Below, piece after piece: positions 18,888-27,591 of a DNA stretch of 64,000 nucleotides (its first letter is position 1; every line of letters begins with the position of its first letter). The notes under the pieces are model-generated. The model saw nothing but the letters and a program-made list of their open reading frames with translations. It did no database searches and was not told where the DNA came from. The position numbers were made by a program, and so were the translations under genes. The DNA comes from JANMJD01 sp963847945 (GTDB lineage Bacteria > Actinomycetota > Acidimicrobiia > Acidimicrobiales > Ilumatobacteraceae): positions 310,001-374,000 of the forward strand of contig CAWKBX010000020.1 of the NCBI GenBank assembly GCA_963847945.1, written 5' to 3'.

Positions 18888-19933
18888 ATGCACGACCCCT
18901 CGGGATCGGCGGACTCCCGACTGCTCGATGGAGCCCACTTCGAGCGGCCAACTTCTGAACCGACCACAGCGTTCGTGTGGATGTGGCTGCCAGGAGCAGA
19001 AGACCCCGTCGCCTGCGGGCGAATCGACGCAGACCGCTCGCCCGTCACCTTCACATATGGTCGCCGATACCTCGACCGCAGCGACGCCGTACCGATCTAC
19101 GAACCGGAACTCCCACTGCAAGCCGGCACGCAGACGACCGCATCAGGGACCGGGCTGCCGCTGTGCATCGACGATGCCATGCCTGACTCCTGGGGCCGAC
19201 ACCTCGTCAATCACCGCCTCGGCGAACCCACAACCGACTTCAGTGACCTCACCTACCTTCTTCAATCCGGGTCGAACCGCATCGGTGCCCTCGACTTCCA
19301 AAGTGACCAGAAGACTTTCGTGGCACGTGAATCGTCGCCGCCCTGCCTGCGGCAGCTCGCAGAAGCAGTCGACGCGATCACCGCTGGCAAACCAGTCGAC
19401 CCTGCGCTTACCGACATCCTCATCAACGGAACACCCATCGGCGGCGCACGCCCGAAAGCAGTCCTCGCCGATGACGGCAAACAACTCATCGCCAAATTCT
19501 CACGGTCGACCGACACCTACCTGTGGGTGCAGTCAGAGTTCGTAGCGATGGGACTCGCACGCCGAGCGGGCCTCCACGTCGCACCGGTCGAGCTCGTGAG
19601 CGAAGGCGAGCGGCTCGCGCTTCTCGTCGAACGTTTCGATCGCACGGCCGCAGGCCACCGCCGCAGGATGGTCAGCGCGCGCTCACCATCCTCGGATTCA
19701 ACACGTTCCCAGACGGCCGCTATGCCACCTACGCCGGCATAGCCCACCAGATCCGCGCCCAGTTCGTTGAACCCGACGCCACATTGCGCGAACTGTTCTC
19801 CCGCATCTCGTTCAACATCTTGTGCGGCAACACCGACGACGACGGCCGAGACCAAGCCGCATTCGTCGACACGGGCCCTGCTCTTTGCTCAGTCCCTGTT
19901 TGTAAGCGATCGGTGTCCAACCCGGCCGTGTGA
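18888..19933 (+). pseudogene. hipA: HipA-like kinase, frame-broken and 3'-truncated
   Basis: The N-terminal subdomain (FVWMWLPGAEDPVACGRI, YLLQSGSNRIGALDF) and the ATP-binding GTPIGGARPKA loop fit HipA, the Ser/Thr kinase toxin that phosphorylates glutamyl-tRNA synthetase. A frame break near 19650 follows ALLVERFDR. The catalytic loop resumes as RISFNILCGNTDDDGRDQAA, where the family has N-T-D-D-H-x-x-N. The frame ends shortly after FVDTGPAL, before the C-terminal lobe is complete (usual length about 420). No HipB antitoxin gene is adjacent on either side. It is probably an inactive remnant. Confidence 0.75.
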
Positions 19934-20010
19934 ACGTGACGACCGAGACCGTTTCGAAGGAGTTTTCAATCCTGTCACGACGGTGATAGATCGCGGTCCG
20001 ACGATGTCTC

Positions 20011-20035
20011 TCGGCCGGCCATCGGGGCCGGCCGA
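20011..20035 (+). promoter_or_regulatory. Perfect GC hairpin in the leader of a secreted-protein gene
   Basis: TCGGCCGGCC-ATCGG-GGCCGGCCGA forms a perfect 10-bp stem with a five-base loop, ending five bases before the AAGGAG ribosome site. It could act as an operator, a 5' mRNA stabiliser or a translation-controlling hairpin. It is too close to the start codon to be a simple terminator for the HipA remnant. Confidence 0.5.
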
Positions 20036-20053
20036 CCGTAAGGAGATGTCAAC

Positions 20054-21064
20054 ATGCGATCAACACGCCCCGTGGTGGGGTTGGCGGTTGCCGCCAGCTT
20101 CGCCCTCGTTGTCCCGGCCGCCAATGCGTCCGGTGAGCAGCGGGAGGTGCTGCTTTCCTCGGCACGAGAGAACGCCGTCACCGACACCGCAACGCTCCCC
20201 GTCTTCGAGGGGGTGGACGACGACGGTGAACGGTTCCAATACGTCATCACCGAGTCATCCGACAGCAAAGACGCCAAGCGTCGGCGGGTGAACCACTCGT
20301 CGAAGCTGGCCAACGCCCGACACACCAACGCTGTTCAGCGCGGCTGGTTCGACCGATCCGGTGTCCTCCATGTCGAGGACACGGTGGACTTCTCGCCGGC
20401 CCGCTCGGTTGTTCCTGGCCCGGGCGGATTCCCGCCAGTTTCGGCTTCCCCCGGAGCCGTTGGGCAAGCGGACTACAGCCCGTTGGTGCAGCTGTCAAAT
20501 GGCATCGTCCTCAATGCCCCGCATATCGCCAACGGTTCGGGGCTGCACGACAAGCTGATCGGCGCTCCGGCAGCGGGTACGGCCAAATTCCAAGAGACGG
20601 AGGGCTTCTACGACGGCAAAGAGGTCTACTACGTCTCCTTCGACGCTTCGGCTCCGGATGTGGCTGCCCTCGAAGCAGCGACGTTCGCACCGAACCTCAA
20701 CGCGGCCCCAGGACTCGGCAACGGTGGAGGGTCGTCGTCTCGGTCGGGGATCGCCCCGTTCGCCAACGGCCAGACGGGTGTCGACAACCCGCAACGCCAG
20801 GGTCTCAACTCTGCGCTCCTCGGCGAGGGCGACCCACTGAACGTCATTCAATCACGCCCTGGACAGGGCAAGTACAGCCCGCTGTGGGATGTGCACCTGT
20901 CCGTCTGGTCGGCAGGTGCCGTAGCCGGCGGGGCCAACACGTTGCAGGTCGACTTCGACGACATCGGTGACCTTGCCGAGTCAGGTGCGATTGGCGGCCC
21001 AGCCGGGGCGTGGGGCGCCGTCGGAATCATCGTCAACTGCCCGGTGATCAGCATCGAAGACTGA
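20054..21064 (+). CDS. Secreted protein of unknown function
   Basis: 336 residues. A Sec signal peptide is visible (MRSTRPVVGLAVAASFALVV ending AANASG). The mature part has FEGVDDDGERFQYVITESSD, YSPLVQLSNGIVLNAPHIAN, YDGKEVYYVSFDASAPDVAA and a C-terminal block GQGKYSPLWDVHLSVW then GAVGIIVNCPVISIED. I have seen this C-terminal pattern in secreted bacterial proteins without an assigned activity. There is no enzyme motif, membrane anchor or lipobox. The start has AAGGAG upstream. It lies convergent to the CcdA gene and next to the redox/two-component block; a strong terminator separates them. Confidence 0.8.
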   Translation: MRSTRPVVGLAVAASFALVVPAANASGEQREVLLSSARENAVTDTATLPVFEGVDDDGERFQYVITESSDSKDAKRRRVNHSSKLANARHTNAVQRGWFDRSGVLHVEDTVDFSPARSVVPGPGGFPPVSASPGAVGQADYSPLVQLSNGIVLNAPHIANGSGLHDKLIGAPAAGTAKFQETEGFYDGKEVYYVSFDASAPDVAALEAATFAPNLNAAPGLGNGGGSSSRSGIAPFANGQTGVDNPQRQGLNSALLGEGDPLNVIQSRPGQGKYSPLWDVHLSVWSAGAVAGGANTLQVDFDDIGDLAESGAIGGPAGAWGAVGIIVNCPVISIED

Positions 21065-21086
21065 CGCTCATCCCCCTCCCCCCACC

Positions 21087-21124
21087 GAGGCGGCGCCAGG
21101 GTCTGCGGACCTTGGCGCCGCCTC
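21087..21124. terminator. Bidirectional hairpin terminator
   Basis: GAGGCGGCGCCAGGGTC and GACCTTGGCGCCGCCTC pair over 17 bases with one mismatch and a four-base loop (TGCG). It sits between two convergent genes, the secreted-protein gene and the CcdA gene, and can serve both. No long T-run is present. Confidence 0.75.
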
Positions 21125-21151
21125 GTCGCGTATGACCCGGACGGTTGGCGC

Positions 21152-21838
21152 TCAGGCGCCTGCACCCATCCAAGCGATGAGGTCGTCGTAGCCGCCGGTT
21201 GCGAGCAATGCACCCACGGCGATCATCAGGCCCGCGGCGATGACTTTGGATGCGCCGGCCATACGGTGGCTGAGCGAGCGCAGGGTGGTCATCCGTACGA
21301 GTCCGTTGGCGAGAACAAGCAACGGCGTGCCGGTCCCGATCGCGTAAGCGGCGAGGAGGATCGAGGAGCGAACGGGTGATCCGGTTGTGCCAGCTGCGGT
21401 GAGCGCGGTCCCGAGGAGCGGCCCGACGCATGGCGACCACCCGGCTCCTGCTCCGATGCCGAGCAGGTACGGGTTCAATCCACCGGCGTGTGTTCGGGCG
21501 ACATGTCGGCCCAAGCCCCCTTCGAGGGGTCGCCACTCCCGGCCGGATCGGCCCTGCATCTGGCGGACGACGGTGGTGATCCCGGCGATCAGCAGCCAGA
21601 CACCGGAGACGCGTCCGATGAACTGGCTGACGCGCAACGCGATGCCGAGCGCTCCAGCCGCGGCGCCGAGCACGACGAAGCTGGAGGCCGAACCGGCGAC
21701 GAACTTTGCTGCGGCCCGCGCCGGCCGGGTGCCTCCGGCGCTCCACGAGGCGAGGAAGGCCGGGTAGAGCGGCAACGAGCAGGGGTTGAACGCGGCGAGT
21801 ATCCCGACGCCGTAGAGGGCGGCGATCGCTTGGAGCAT
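21152..21838 (-). CDS. CcdA/DsbD-type thiol-electron membrane transporter
   Basis: 228 residues with about six hydrophobic helices. The two redox cysteines are in conserved places: C20 in AAFNPCSLPLYPAFL and C137 in GAGAGWSPCVGPLLG. CcdA proteins pass electrons from cytoplasmic thioredoxin across the membrane to extracytoplasmic thioredoxin-like proteins. The gene follows the Tat-type thioredoxin gene with a four-base gap, so the pair is an operon and the thioredoxin is its probable acceptor. The NPCSLPLYP form is usual in actinobacteria. The frame is intact. Confidence 0.9.
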   Translation of the reverse strand: MLQAIAALYGVGILAAFNPCSLPLYPAFLASWSAGGTRPARAAAKFVAGSASSFVVLGAAAGALGIALRVSQFIGRVSGVWLLIAGITTVVRQMQGRSGREWRPLEGGLGRHVARTHAGGLNPYLLGIGAGAGWSPCVGPLLGTALTAAGTTGSPVRSSILLAAYAIGTGTPLLVLANGLVRMTTLRSLSHRMAGASKVIAAGLMIAVGALLATGGYDDLIAWMGAGA

Positions 21839-21842
21839 CGGG

Positions 21843-22487
21843 TCAGCCGTCGAGGTCGTGGTCCGCTCGAGGAGCGTCATCGGGGACCGCGAGCAGCGTC
21901 CGGATGGCGTCCTCGGTGGTTTGATACGCGCGTTCGCCGATGTGGTGGTATCGCCAACGGTTCTCGCGGTCGTAGAGGAAGAAGGCGGGCCAGTAGCGGT
22001 TGCGAAACGCCCGCCAGATCTCACGGTCCGGGTCGAGCGCGACCGGGTAGAGGATTTGCTGTTCGGCGACATACGCCTCGACGTTGGCTCGCTCGCGTTC
22101 GTGGGCGAACTCGGCGGTGTGGATCGAGGCAACGATGAAACCATCGGCTGCGTAGCGGTCGTGCCAAGCCTTCACCGCCGGGAGGGTGTGTTGGCAGTTG
22201 ATGCAGCCATACGTCCAGAAGTCGTAGAGCACGACGTTGCCGTGCAGCGCTTCGGGAAGCAGCGGATCGGTGTTGATCCAGCCCGACGCCGCCGCCAACG
22301 AGGGCGCCGGTCCGTCGGAGAGCACATCGAGCTCGGGCGGGGCTGTCGGCGATGGGGGTGCCGATCGCGACGATCTTGAGGGTGCGACGGCAATCGTGAT
22401 GTCCGCGGGCTCGGTGCGCTTCGCGGCGGCGACCCCGGCCACTGTGGCGATCCCGGCTCCGATGAATCCACGACGTGTCCAGCTCAT
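21843..22487 (-). CDS. Tat-exported thioredoxin-like protein (DipZ C-domain type)
   Basis: 214 residues. The N-terminus MSWTRRGFIGAGIATVAGVA has a twin-arginine motif (RRGFIG) and a hydrophobic stretch. The thioredoxin fold begins near VVLYDFWTYGCINCQHTLPA, with active-site C95-x2-C98 in the WTYGCINC form found in the DipZ/TlpA-like group. FFLYDRENRWRYHHIGERAY follows. Export in folded form and a neighbouring CcdA suggest an extracytoplasmic disulfide reductase or peroxidase-type role. The gene is divergent from the response regulator, with about 110 bases between starts for control. Confidence 0.88.
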   Translation of the reverse strand: MSWTRRGFIGAGIATVAGVAAAKRTEPADITIAVAPSRSSRSAPPSPTAPPELDVLSDGPAPSLAAASGWINTDPLLPEALHGNVVLYDFWTYGCINCQHTLPAVKAWHDRYAADGFIVASIHTAEFAHERERANVEAYVAEQQILYPVALDPDREIWRAFRNRYWPAFFLYDRENRWRYHHIGERAYQTTEDAIRTLLAVPDDAPRADHDLDG

Positions 22488-22598
22488 GGCGACATCGTCG
22501 GCGGCACCGCGAACAGCCTGCTTAAGGCGTGCGAAACAACTACGAAACGATTTCCAGGACGCACCCGACGGCGTGACCGAGGGCTTAGTGTCGGCGTC

Positions 22599-23328
22599 AT
22601 GACAGGCAGGAGCGACGTCACCGGCGCGCAGCGCGGTACTGGTCGTCGACGACGAACCGACCGTGAGCGAGGTGGTCACCACGTACCTGGAGCGGGACGG
22701 CTTCGAGGTTCGCCGCCTCGCTGATGGAGGTTCGGTTCTGGCGGTGATCGAGGAATTCCAACCGCACCTCGTCGTGCTCGACGTGATGCTTCCGGTTCGG
22801 TCGGGTTTCGACCTGCTGCGGGAGATGCGCCGCACCAGCCAGTTGCCGGTCATCTTGCTCACCGCGCGCTCGGACGAAGCGGACCGGGTTCTCGGCCTCG
22901 AACTCGGCGGCGACGACTATCTCGTCAAGCCGTTCTCCCCCCGCGAGCTGACCGCGCGGGTACGAAGTGTGCTCCGGCGGGTGACAGCGCATGCCGGCAC
23001 CGATGGCGGAGGCCCGTCGCCTGCCGGAAGTCTGACGTTCGACGGGTTGGAAATCGACCAGAGCGCCCGCGAGGTCGTTGCCGACGGAAGGGTCGTCATC
23101 TTGACGGCAAAGGAGTTCGATCTCCTTGCGTTCCTCGCGTCGCATCCTCGCCAAGTCTTCTCCCGGGCCCAGTTACTCAACGCGGTGTGGGATTCCGACC
23201 AAGCGTTCCAGGACCCGGCAACGGTCACGGTGCACGTTCGCCGCCTGCGGACCAAGATCGAACGCGACATGGAGCAGCCGCGCTGGATCGCGACCGTGTT
23301 CGGCGTCGGATACCGGTTCGAGCCATGA
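22599..23328 (+). CDS. OmpR/PhoB-family response regulator
   Basis: About 243 residues. The receiver domain shows VLVVDDEPTVSEVVTTYLER, the phospho-acceptor Asp in LVVLDVMLPVRSGFDLL, the Thr in VILLTARSDEADRVLGLELG and the Lys in DDYLVKPFSPRELTARV. The C-terminal winged helix is present (VILTAKEFDLLAFLASHPRQ, VTVHVRRLRTKIERD, VFGVGYRFEP). A frame break near 22625 separates the ATG start from the receiver; no start codon exists in the receiver frame before GTG 22663. The stop overlaps the kinase start (ATGA). Confidence 0.9.
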
Positions 23329-24540
23329 GATCGGCCCGCCACCTGGCGTTGGGGCTTCTGCTCGTCATAGCCACCTCCGCAACCATGGCAGCGGTGCTCC
23401 TGCGCCCGCCTCGCAGCGAGCACGCCACCTTCCTCTTGGTACTCGCCATGCCCGGTGTCATCGCCGGGTTGGCGGCGCCGTTGCTTCGTCGTTGGGTGTC
23501 GAGCCGAGCGAGCGTCACCGCGATTTCGCTCGCCGTCGGGATGTGCTCGTTGGCGATCGGGGCGTTGTCCAGTTCAGGAGCTTCGCGGGCGATGTTCCTG
23601 TCCGGCCACGACTACCGGATGTTCGTCGTCCTTCTGATCCTGGGCAGCGGTATCGCCCTCGTCGTCGGTGGCCACCTCGCGGCGCCCCTCGCCCGCGACA
23701 TCCAACGGCTCGGTGCTGTTGCCCAAGCGGTCGCCGACGGTGATCTCTCTCAGCGCACCCGCATCACCCGAGCCGATGAGGTCGGCCAGGCCGCCGCTGC
23801 CGTCGACCGGATGGTGGCACGACTCGCGGACGCCCGACGCGAACGCGAGGCTCTCGCCGGCGCCCGCCAGCATCTGTTGTCGAGCGTCAGCCACGACCTG
23901 CGAACCCCGCTGGCGGCCATGAGGGCATCGATCGAAAGCGTGCGCGACGGGCTCGCCGCCGACCCCGACCGCTACCTCGCTGTCGCCGAACGTCACCTCA
24001 CCACGATGGAGCAACTCCTCGATCAGCTCCACCAATTCGCCCGTATCGAGTCCGGCCAGGTGGGTCTCAACCGCCACGTCGTGTCCCTCGCGGAGCTCGC
24101 CGACGACGCCATCGAAGCGTTGATGCCGATCGCTGATCGGCGCGGGATCAAGCTGCTCGCCGTCGGCGACCGGCCCCGCCCACGTCCTGGTCGACGAGGG
24201 CGAGATCTCCCGGGTACTGCGCAACCTGCTCGACAACGCAATCCGTCACAGCCCCCCGGGAGGCCAGGTGTCGGTCACCGTCGCCGACGGAGAAACGATC
24301 CATCTCGAAGTGACCGACCAGGGCCCCGGATTCCCCGAGTCGTTCCGCACCGTCGCATTCGATCCGTTCACCCGGGCCGACGTAGCCCGAGCATCGTCGG
24401 GGTCGTCAGGTCTCGGCCTCGCCATCGCCAAGGCGTTGGTCGAAGGACACGGTGGCACCATCTCGCTCGGTCACGGCCCCGGTGGCGACGTGATCGTCGA
24501 ACTCCCGTCTCGCACCATGCAACGGGACCATCAGCGGTGA
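23325..24540 (+). CDS. Sensor histidine kinase (HAMP/HisKA/HATPase)
   Basis: About 405 residues. Two or more transmembrane segments lie in the first 125 (LALGLLLVIATSATMAAVLL, VVLLILGSGIALVVGGHLAA), with a short extracytoplasmic part around ALSSSGASRAMFLSGHDYR. HAMP follows, then HisKA with phospho-acceptor H190 in LLSSVSHDLRTPLAAMRASI. The ATP-binding domain has RNLLDNAIRHSPPGGQVSV, DQGPGF and GSSGLGLAIAKALVEGHGGT. A frame break lies near 24178. It is the cognate kinase of the overlapping response regulator. The small sensor region suggests a membrane or redox signal rather than a large ligand; this is inference. Confidence 0.9.
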
Positions 24541-24637
24541 ACTGACCCACCGCCGAAACGCCGCACCGCGGCACCCACCCACCCACAAACCCGAGACGGG
24601 TCTGGTTCGTCGCGCCCCCATACCCAAGGAGCACACC

Positions 24638-25366
24638 ATGAAGAAGACCACAACAACCCTTGCCATCCTCGCCGCGCTCGGCCTGGCCGCCTGCGGATCC
24701 GCCGGCGGCGACACACCCGCCGCCGCACCCGTCAGCACCATTGCCGAGGTGATGGAGGACAAGAGCGCCGACGCGACCGCGGTCGACGCAACGGAAGACA
24801 AGACCGCAGACACGACGGCCGTGGGCGACGCGGTGGAGGACAAGAGCGGCGACGCGATGACCGACGCGACCGCGGTCGACGCAATGGAGGACAAGACCAC
24901 CGACACGACGCCCGCGAGCGACGCGATGACGTTGCCGACGTGGCAGACGATGCAGTTCACCGACGTCGACGGCGTCACCTTCACGCTCGACGACTTCCAC
25001 GGCACGCCCGTGTTCGTCGAAAACTTCGCCACCTGGTGCCCGAACTGCAAGAAGCAGCTCGCCGACACCAATACCGCAGCCCAGCAGCTCGGCGACAAGG
25101 CGGTATTCATCGCCCTCAGCGTCGAGACCGACATCTCGACGAGCGACGTCGCCGACTACGCCGCCAGCAATGGTTTCGACGCCATCCGTTTCGCCGTGAT
25201 GACCCCTGAGTCGCTCGCCGCATTCGTGGACGATCTCGGCCAATCAGCCGCCAACCCGCCGAGCACTCCGAAGTTCGTGATCGACCCAATGGGCCACGCC
25301 GGCGAACTCGTCACCGGCTTCGAGTCGGCCGACGAGATCGTCGCCAAGCTCGGCACCACGGGCTGA
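24638..25366 (+). CDS. Lipoprotein thioredoxin-like (TlpA/redoxin) protein
   Basis: 242 residues. The signal peptide ends in the lipobox LAAC19, so it is anchored outside the membrane. Residues about 38-95 are a low-complexity acidic linker built of repeats such as EDKTADTTAV and DATAVDAMEDK. A TlpA-like domain follows, with active-site W-C134-P-N-C137 in VENFATWCPNCKKQLADTNT and the cis-Pro region in NPPSTPKFVIDPMGHAGEL. The role is thiol reduction of an extracytoplasmic partner. The CcdA-like gene starts 11 bases after its stop, giving a donor-acceptor pair. AAGGAG precedes the ATG. Confidence 0.9.
   Translation: MKKTTTTLAILAALGLAACGSAGGDTPAAAPVSTIAEVMEDKSADATAVDATEDKTADTTAVGDAVEDKSGDAMTDATAVDAMEDKTTDTTPASDAMTLPTWQTMQFTDVDGVTFTLDDFHGTPVFVENFATWCPNCKKQLADTNTAAQQLGDKAVFIALSVETDISTSDVADYAASNGFDAIRFAVMTPESLAAFVDDLGQSAANPPSTPKFVIDPMGHAGELVTGFESADEIVAKLGTTG
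24751..24920 (+). repeat. Repetitive linker inside the lipoprotein thioredoxin gene
   Basis: In-frame imperfect repeats encode D/E-D-K-(S/T)-x-D-x-T and DATAVDA units. The sequence GACGCGACCGCGGTCGACGC occurs twice about 90 bases apart. It probably forms an extended tether between the lipid anchor and the thioredoxin domain and is likely to vary in length between strains. Confidence 0.7.
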
Positions 25367-25377
25367 ACGGCGGACCC

Positions 25378-26052
25378 GTGAACGGCTTCTGGGAACCATT
25401 CGCCCTCGGCAACGCGGCCATCCTGGGCAACGTGTGCATGTTGCCGCTGTACCCCGGCATGTTCGTGATGTTCTCGCAACAAGCCGCGAACGAACGAGCA
25501 CGAAGATGGATGCCGTTCCTCGGCATCCTCGTGCTCGCCGGGGTGCTCTCGCTGCTCGTGGTCATCGGCGGGATCTTCCACCTCCTCAGCGCCACCGTGT
25601 CCGAGATCCTCGATGTGGTGCTGCCCGTGCTGTATGGCTTCGTGGCGATTCTCGGGGTCGCCATGCTGCTCGGGAAGAATCCGTTCACCCGGCTCACGAC
25701 GACGTCGATCCCGGTGCTTCGGAATCCGGCCGCGAGCGCGTTCGTGTACGGCACGTTTCTCGCCCCGATGACCCTGCCATGCACCGGACCGCTGATCATC
25801 GCCGCGTTCACCATCGGATCGGTCGCCGGCACCGGCGGATTCGTCGACTCGCTCGGCTACTTCCTCGCCTTCGGCGTCGGGTTCGGATGGCCGCTCGTCC
25901 TGCTCCCACTCCTCGCCGGACCAGCCCAACGCCGAATCACCCGATTCCTCACTCAGCGACACCGCGCCGTCGGAATCGTCTCCGGGGTCCTCCTGCTCGT
26001 CATCGCTGCACTCGGATTCGTCAACGACGTGTTGCCGATATGGCAGGCGTGA
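25378..26052 (+). CDS. CcdA-like membrane protein, second copy
   Basis: 224 residues, GTG start, six or more hydrophobic segments. The likely redox cysteines are C20 in GNVCMLPLYPGMFVMF and C135 in APMTLPCTGPLIIAAF. The spacing resembles CcdA, but the flanking motifs (VCMLPLYP and LPCTGPLI) differ from the copy at 21 kb, so this is a separate subfamily rather than a recent duplicate. It follows the lipoprotein thioredoxin and probably feeds it electrons. The frame is intact. Confidence 0.85.
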   Translation: MNGFWEPFALGNAAILGNVCMLPLYPGMFVMFSQQAANERARRWMPFLGILVLAGVLSLLVVIGGIFHLLSATVSEILDVVLPVLYGFVAILGVAMLLGKNPFTRLTTTSIPVLRNPAASAFVYGTFLAPMTLPCTGPLIIAAFTIGSVAGTGGFVDSLGYFLAFGVGFGWPLVLLPLLAGPAQRRITRFLTQRHRAVGIVSGVLLLVIAALGFVNDVLPIWQA

Positions 26053-26106
26053 GTCGATGATGGTCGGTCCCGACGTGGCGAGGAGCGCGCCGAGCACCGA
26101 TTGACC

Positions 26107-26327
26107 AACGGTCAGCGACGTGGTGCGGCCTACCTCACCAGCGACGGGTTCGAGGTGCGCTGTCTCGCCGACGGCGGTGCGTGCTGGCGGCTATCGAAGA
26201 GTTCCAACCCAACCTCGTTGTGCTCGACGTGATGCTCCCGATCCGATCGGGTTTCGACGTACTGCGCGAGCTCCCCCACACCAGGCATTGGCCGGTCATC
26301 TTGTTAACGGCGCGTGCGGATGAGGCT
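26107..26327 (+). pseudogene. Response-regulator receiver remnant
   Basis: In two frames the sequence reads AYLTSDGFEVRCLADGGAC, then LAAIEEFQPNLVVLDVMLPI, RSGFDVLRELPHTRHW and PVILLTARADEA. It follows the receiver domain of the intact response regulator 3.5 kb upstream nearly residue for residue and then stops at the same helix-4 region. No output domain follows. It is a truncated duplicate, or the leftover end of a second similar two-component cassette. Confidence 0.8.
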
Positions 26328-26504
26328 CGCCCGCACCCGTCGGACCTTCGCCTGTCGTCATTGGGGCGGTGACGGTCGGCGCTGTGGGAGGCCACCGACC
26401 GGGACACTCATGGCGGCCCGAATGTCGTTCATGGTTGGGAGAGTTTCGCGTTTTGTTCGCACCTCGTCATCAAGTGGTTCGAATCGCAGCAGACAATGAA
26501 TTCG

Positions 26505-26520
26505 CGGCTCGATCGAGCCG
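26505..26520. promoter_or_regulatory. Perfect 16-bp palindrome upstream of a secreted-protein gene
   Basis: CGGCTCGATCGAGCCG is fully self-complementary and lies 27 bases before the ATG. It may be an operator or a leader hairpin. It parallels the GC hairpin before the other secreted-protein gene at 20 kb. Confidence 0.5.
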
Positions 26521-26547
26521 TCGCAAAGTTCTGAAACGGAGTTCCTC

Positions 26548-27471
26548 ATGTTCAAACTTCTCCACAATCGAAGCGTCACCCGGCGGACATTGTCGGCGGT
26601 CGGAATCGCTGTCGTCGTCGGCCTCGGCGCTGGCTCAACGGCGGTCAACGCTGCTGCCGGCCCGGCGGTCGCCAATCTTGGAACGACCGTCTTCAAGATC
26701 TCCGGCAAGACCTTTGGAGCATCGGCCACCATCCCGGCAGGAACCGCGTTGCAGAAGGTTTCTTTGACGACCGACGACCCCGATGCCGGACCACAAGGAG
26801 TACTCGGCCTGAACAACGACCCCTCAACGCTGGTGACCGGCGAAGCGGTGACCGTGAAGGTGAACGGCGCAACGATCGCCACCGTGTTCCCCGGCGCCCG
26901 AGCTACAAGTCTGGCCACCGACGCCGGAACCTTCACCGTGCTGGTGTTTAGCGCTGGCGGCAACTCGTACGCGATCCCGCGTCGAGGGCAGGAGATCTCG
27001 GCGGTGACGGCAACGACGGCGTCATCGAAACTGAATGCCGGTGCGGTCTCGAGCATCGTGACGCTTGATTACGGATTCCTGCCGGTCGGCGCGCCAGCTC
27101 GGAATGGTCAAGCGGCCGTCGTCAACGGCGAAGGCGCGACGGCGGCCACCAGGGCAGCAGTAACCGTCTACGACGTAGACGACGTTCGGGCCAACAGCGA
27201 TTCTGTTGGAGACGAAGTCGGCGTCAGGATCTGGCTTCGCAATGGCGAGGAGGTCCTGGCAACGGTTCAGTTCGCCGATGGTTCCTTCGGCGTGGTGCGC
27301 GGAGTCCGGTACGTCGTCACCGGCTCGTACGGGCTCTACACCGCGAGTTACCTGTTTGAATCGGCAGCATTGACTTCGGCGGGCAAGACGATCAATGACG
27401 TGCAATCGGTTCTCTCGGCAGCGGCGGCGACTCACGGCCTGACCTGGAGCGCGTTGGGTCTGCAGGTGTGA
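26548..27471 (+). CDS. Secreted protein of unknown function
   Basis: 307 residues. The N-terminus (MFKLLHNRSVTRRTLSAVGI, then hydrophobic GIAVVVGLGAGSTAVNAAAG) is a signal peptide, with twin Arg in TRRTLS raising the option of Tat export. The mature part is rich in small residues and beta-forming stretches: TTVFKISGKTFGASATIPAG, VLVFSAGGNSYAIPRRGQEI and VGVRIWLRNGEEVLATVQFA. No catalytic motif or anchor is seen, and I do not recognise the family. The ribosome site is GGAG. A good terminator follows. Confidence 0.75.
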   Translation: MFKLLHNRSVTRRTLSAVGIAVVVGLGAGSTAVNAAAGPAVANLGTTVFKISGKTFGASATIPAGTALQKVSLTTDDPDAGPQGVLGLNNDPSTLVTGEAVTVKVNGATIATVFPGARATSLATDAGTFTVLVFSAGGNSYAIPRRGQEISAVTATTASSKLNAGAVSSIVTLDYGFLPVGAPARNGQAAVVNGEGATAATRAAVTVYDVDDVRANSDSVGDEVGVRIWLRNGEEVLATVQFADGSFGVVRGVRYVVTGSYGLYTASYLFESAALTSAGKTINDVQSVLSAAAATHGLTWSALGLQV

Positions 27472-27483
27472 GTAAACGCTCGG

Positions 27484-27522
27484 CACCGAACACCCGGGGT
27501 TCGACTTCCGGGGGTTCGGTGT
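27484..27522 (+). terminator. Hairpin terminator
   Basis: CACCGAACACCCGG pairs with CCGGGGGTTCGGTG (one mismatch) around an 11-base loop, shortly after the secreted-protein stop. It ends transcription between that gene and the convergent acyl-CoA operon. Confidence 0.65.
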
Positions 27523-27591
27523 GTGCGCGTTCGTAGCGACACGCGGCGCCGGGAAGGGTTGTGTTCGAGCTGAAGTGGTGGCCGAGTGCGG

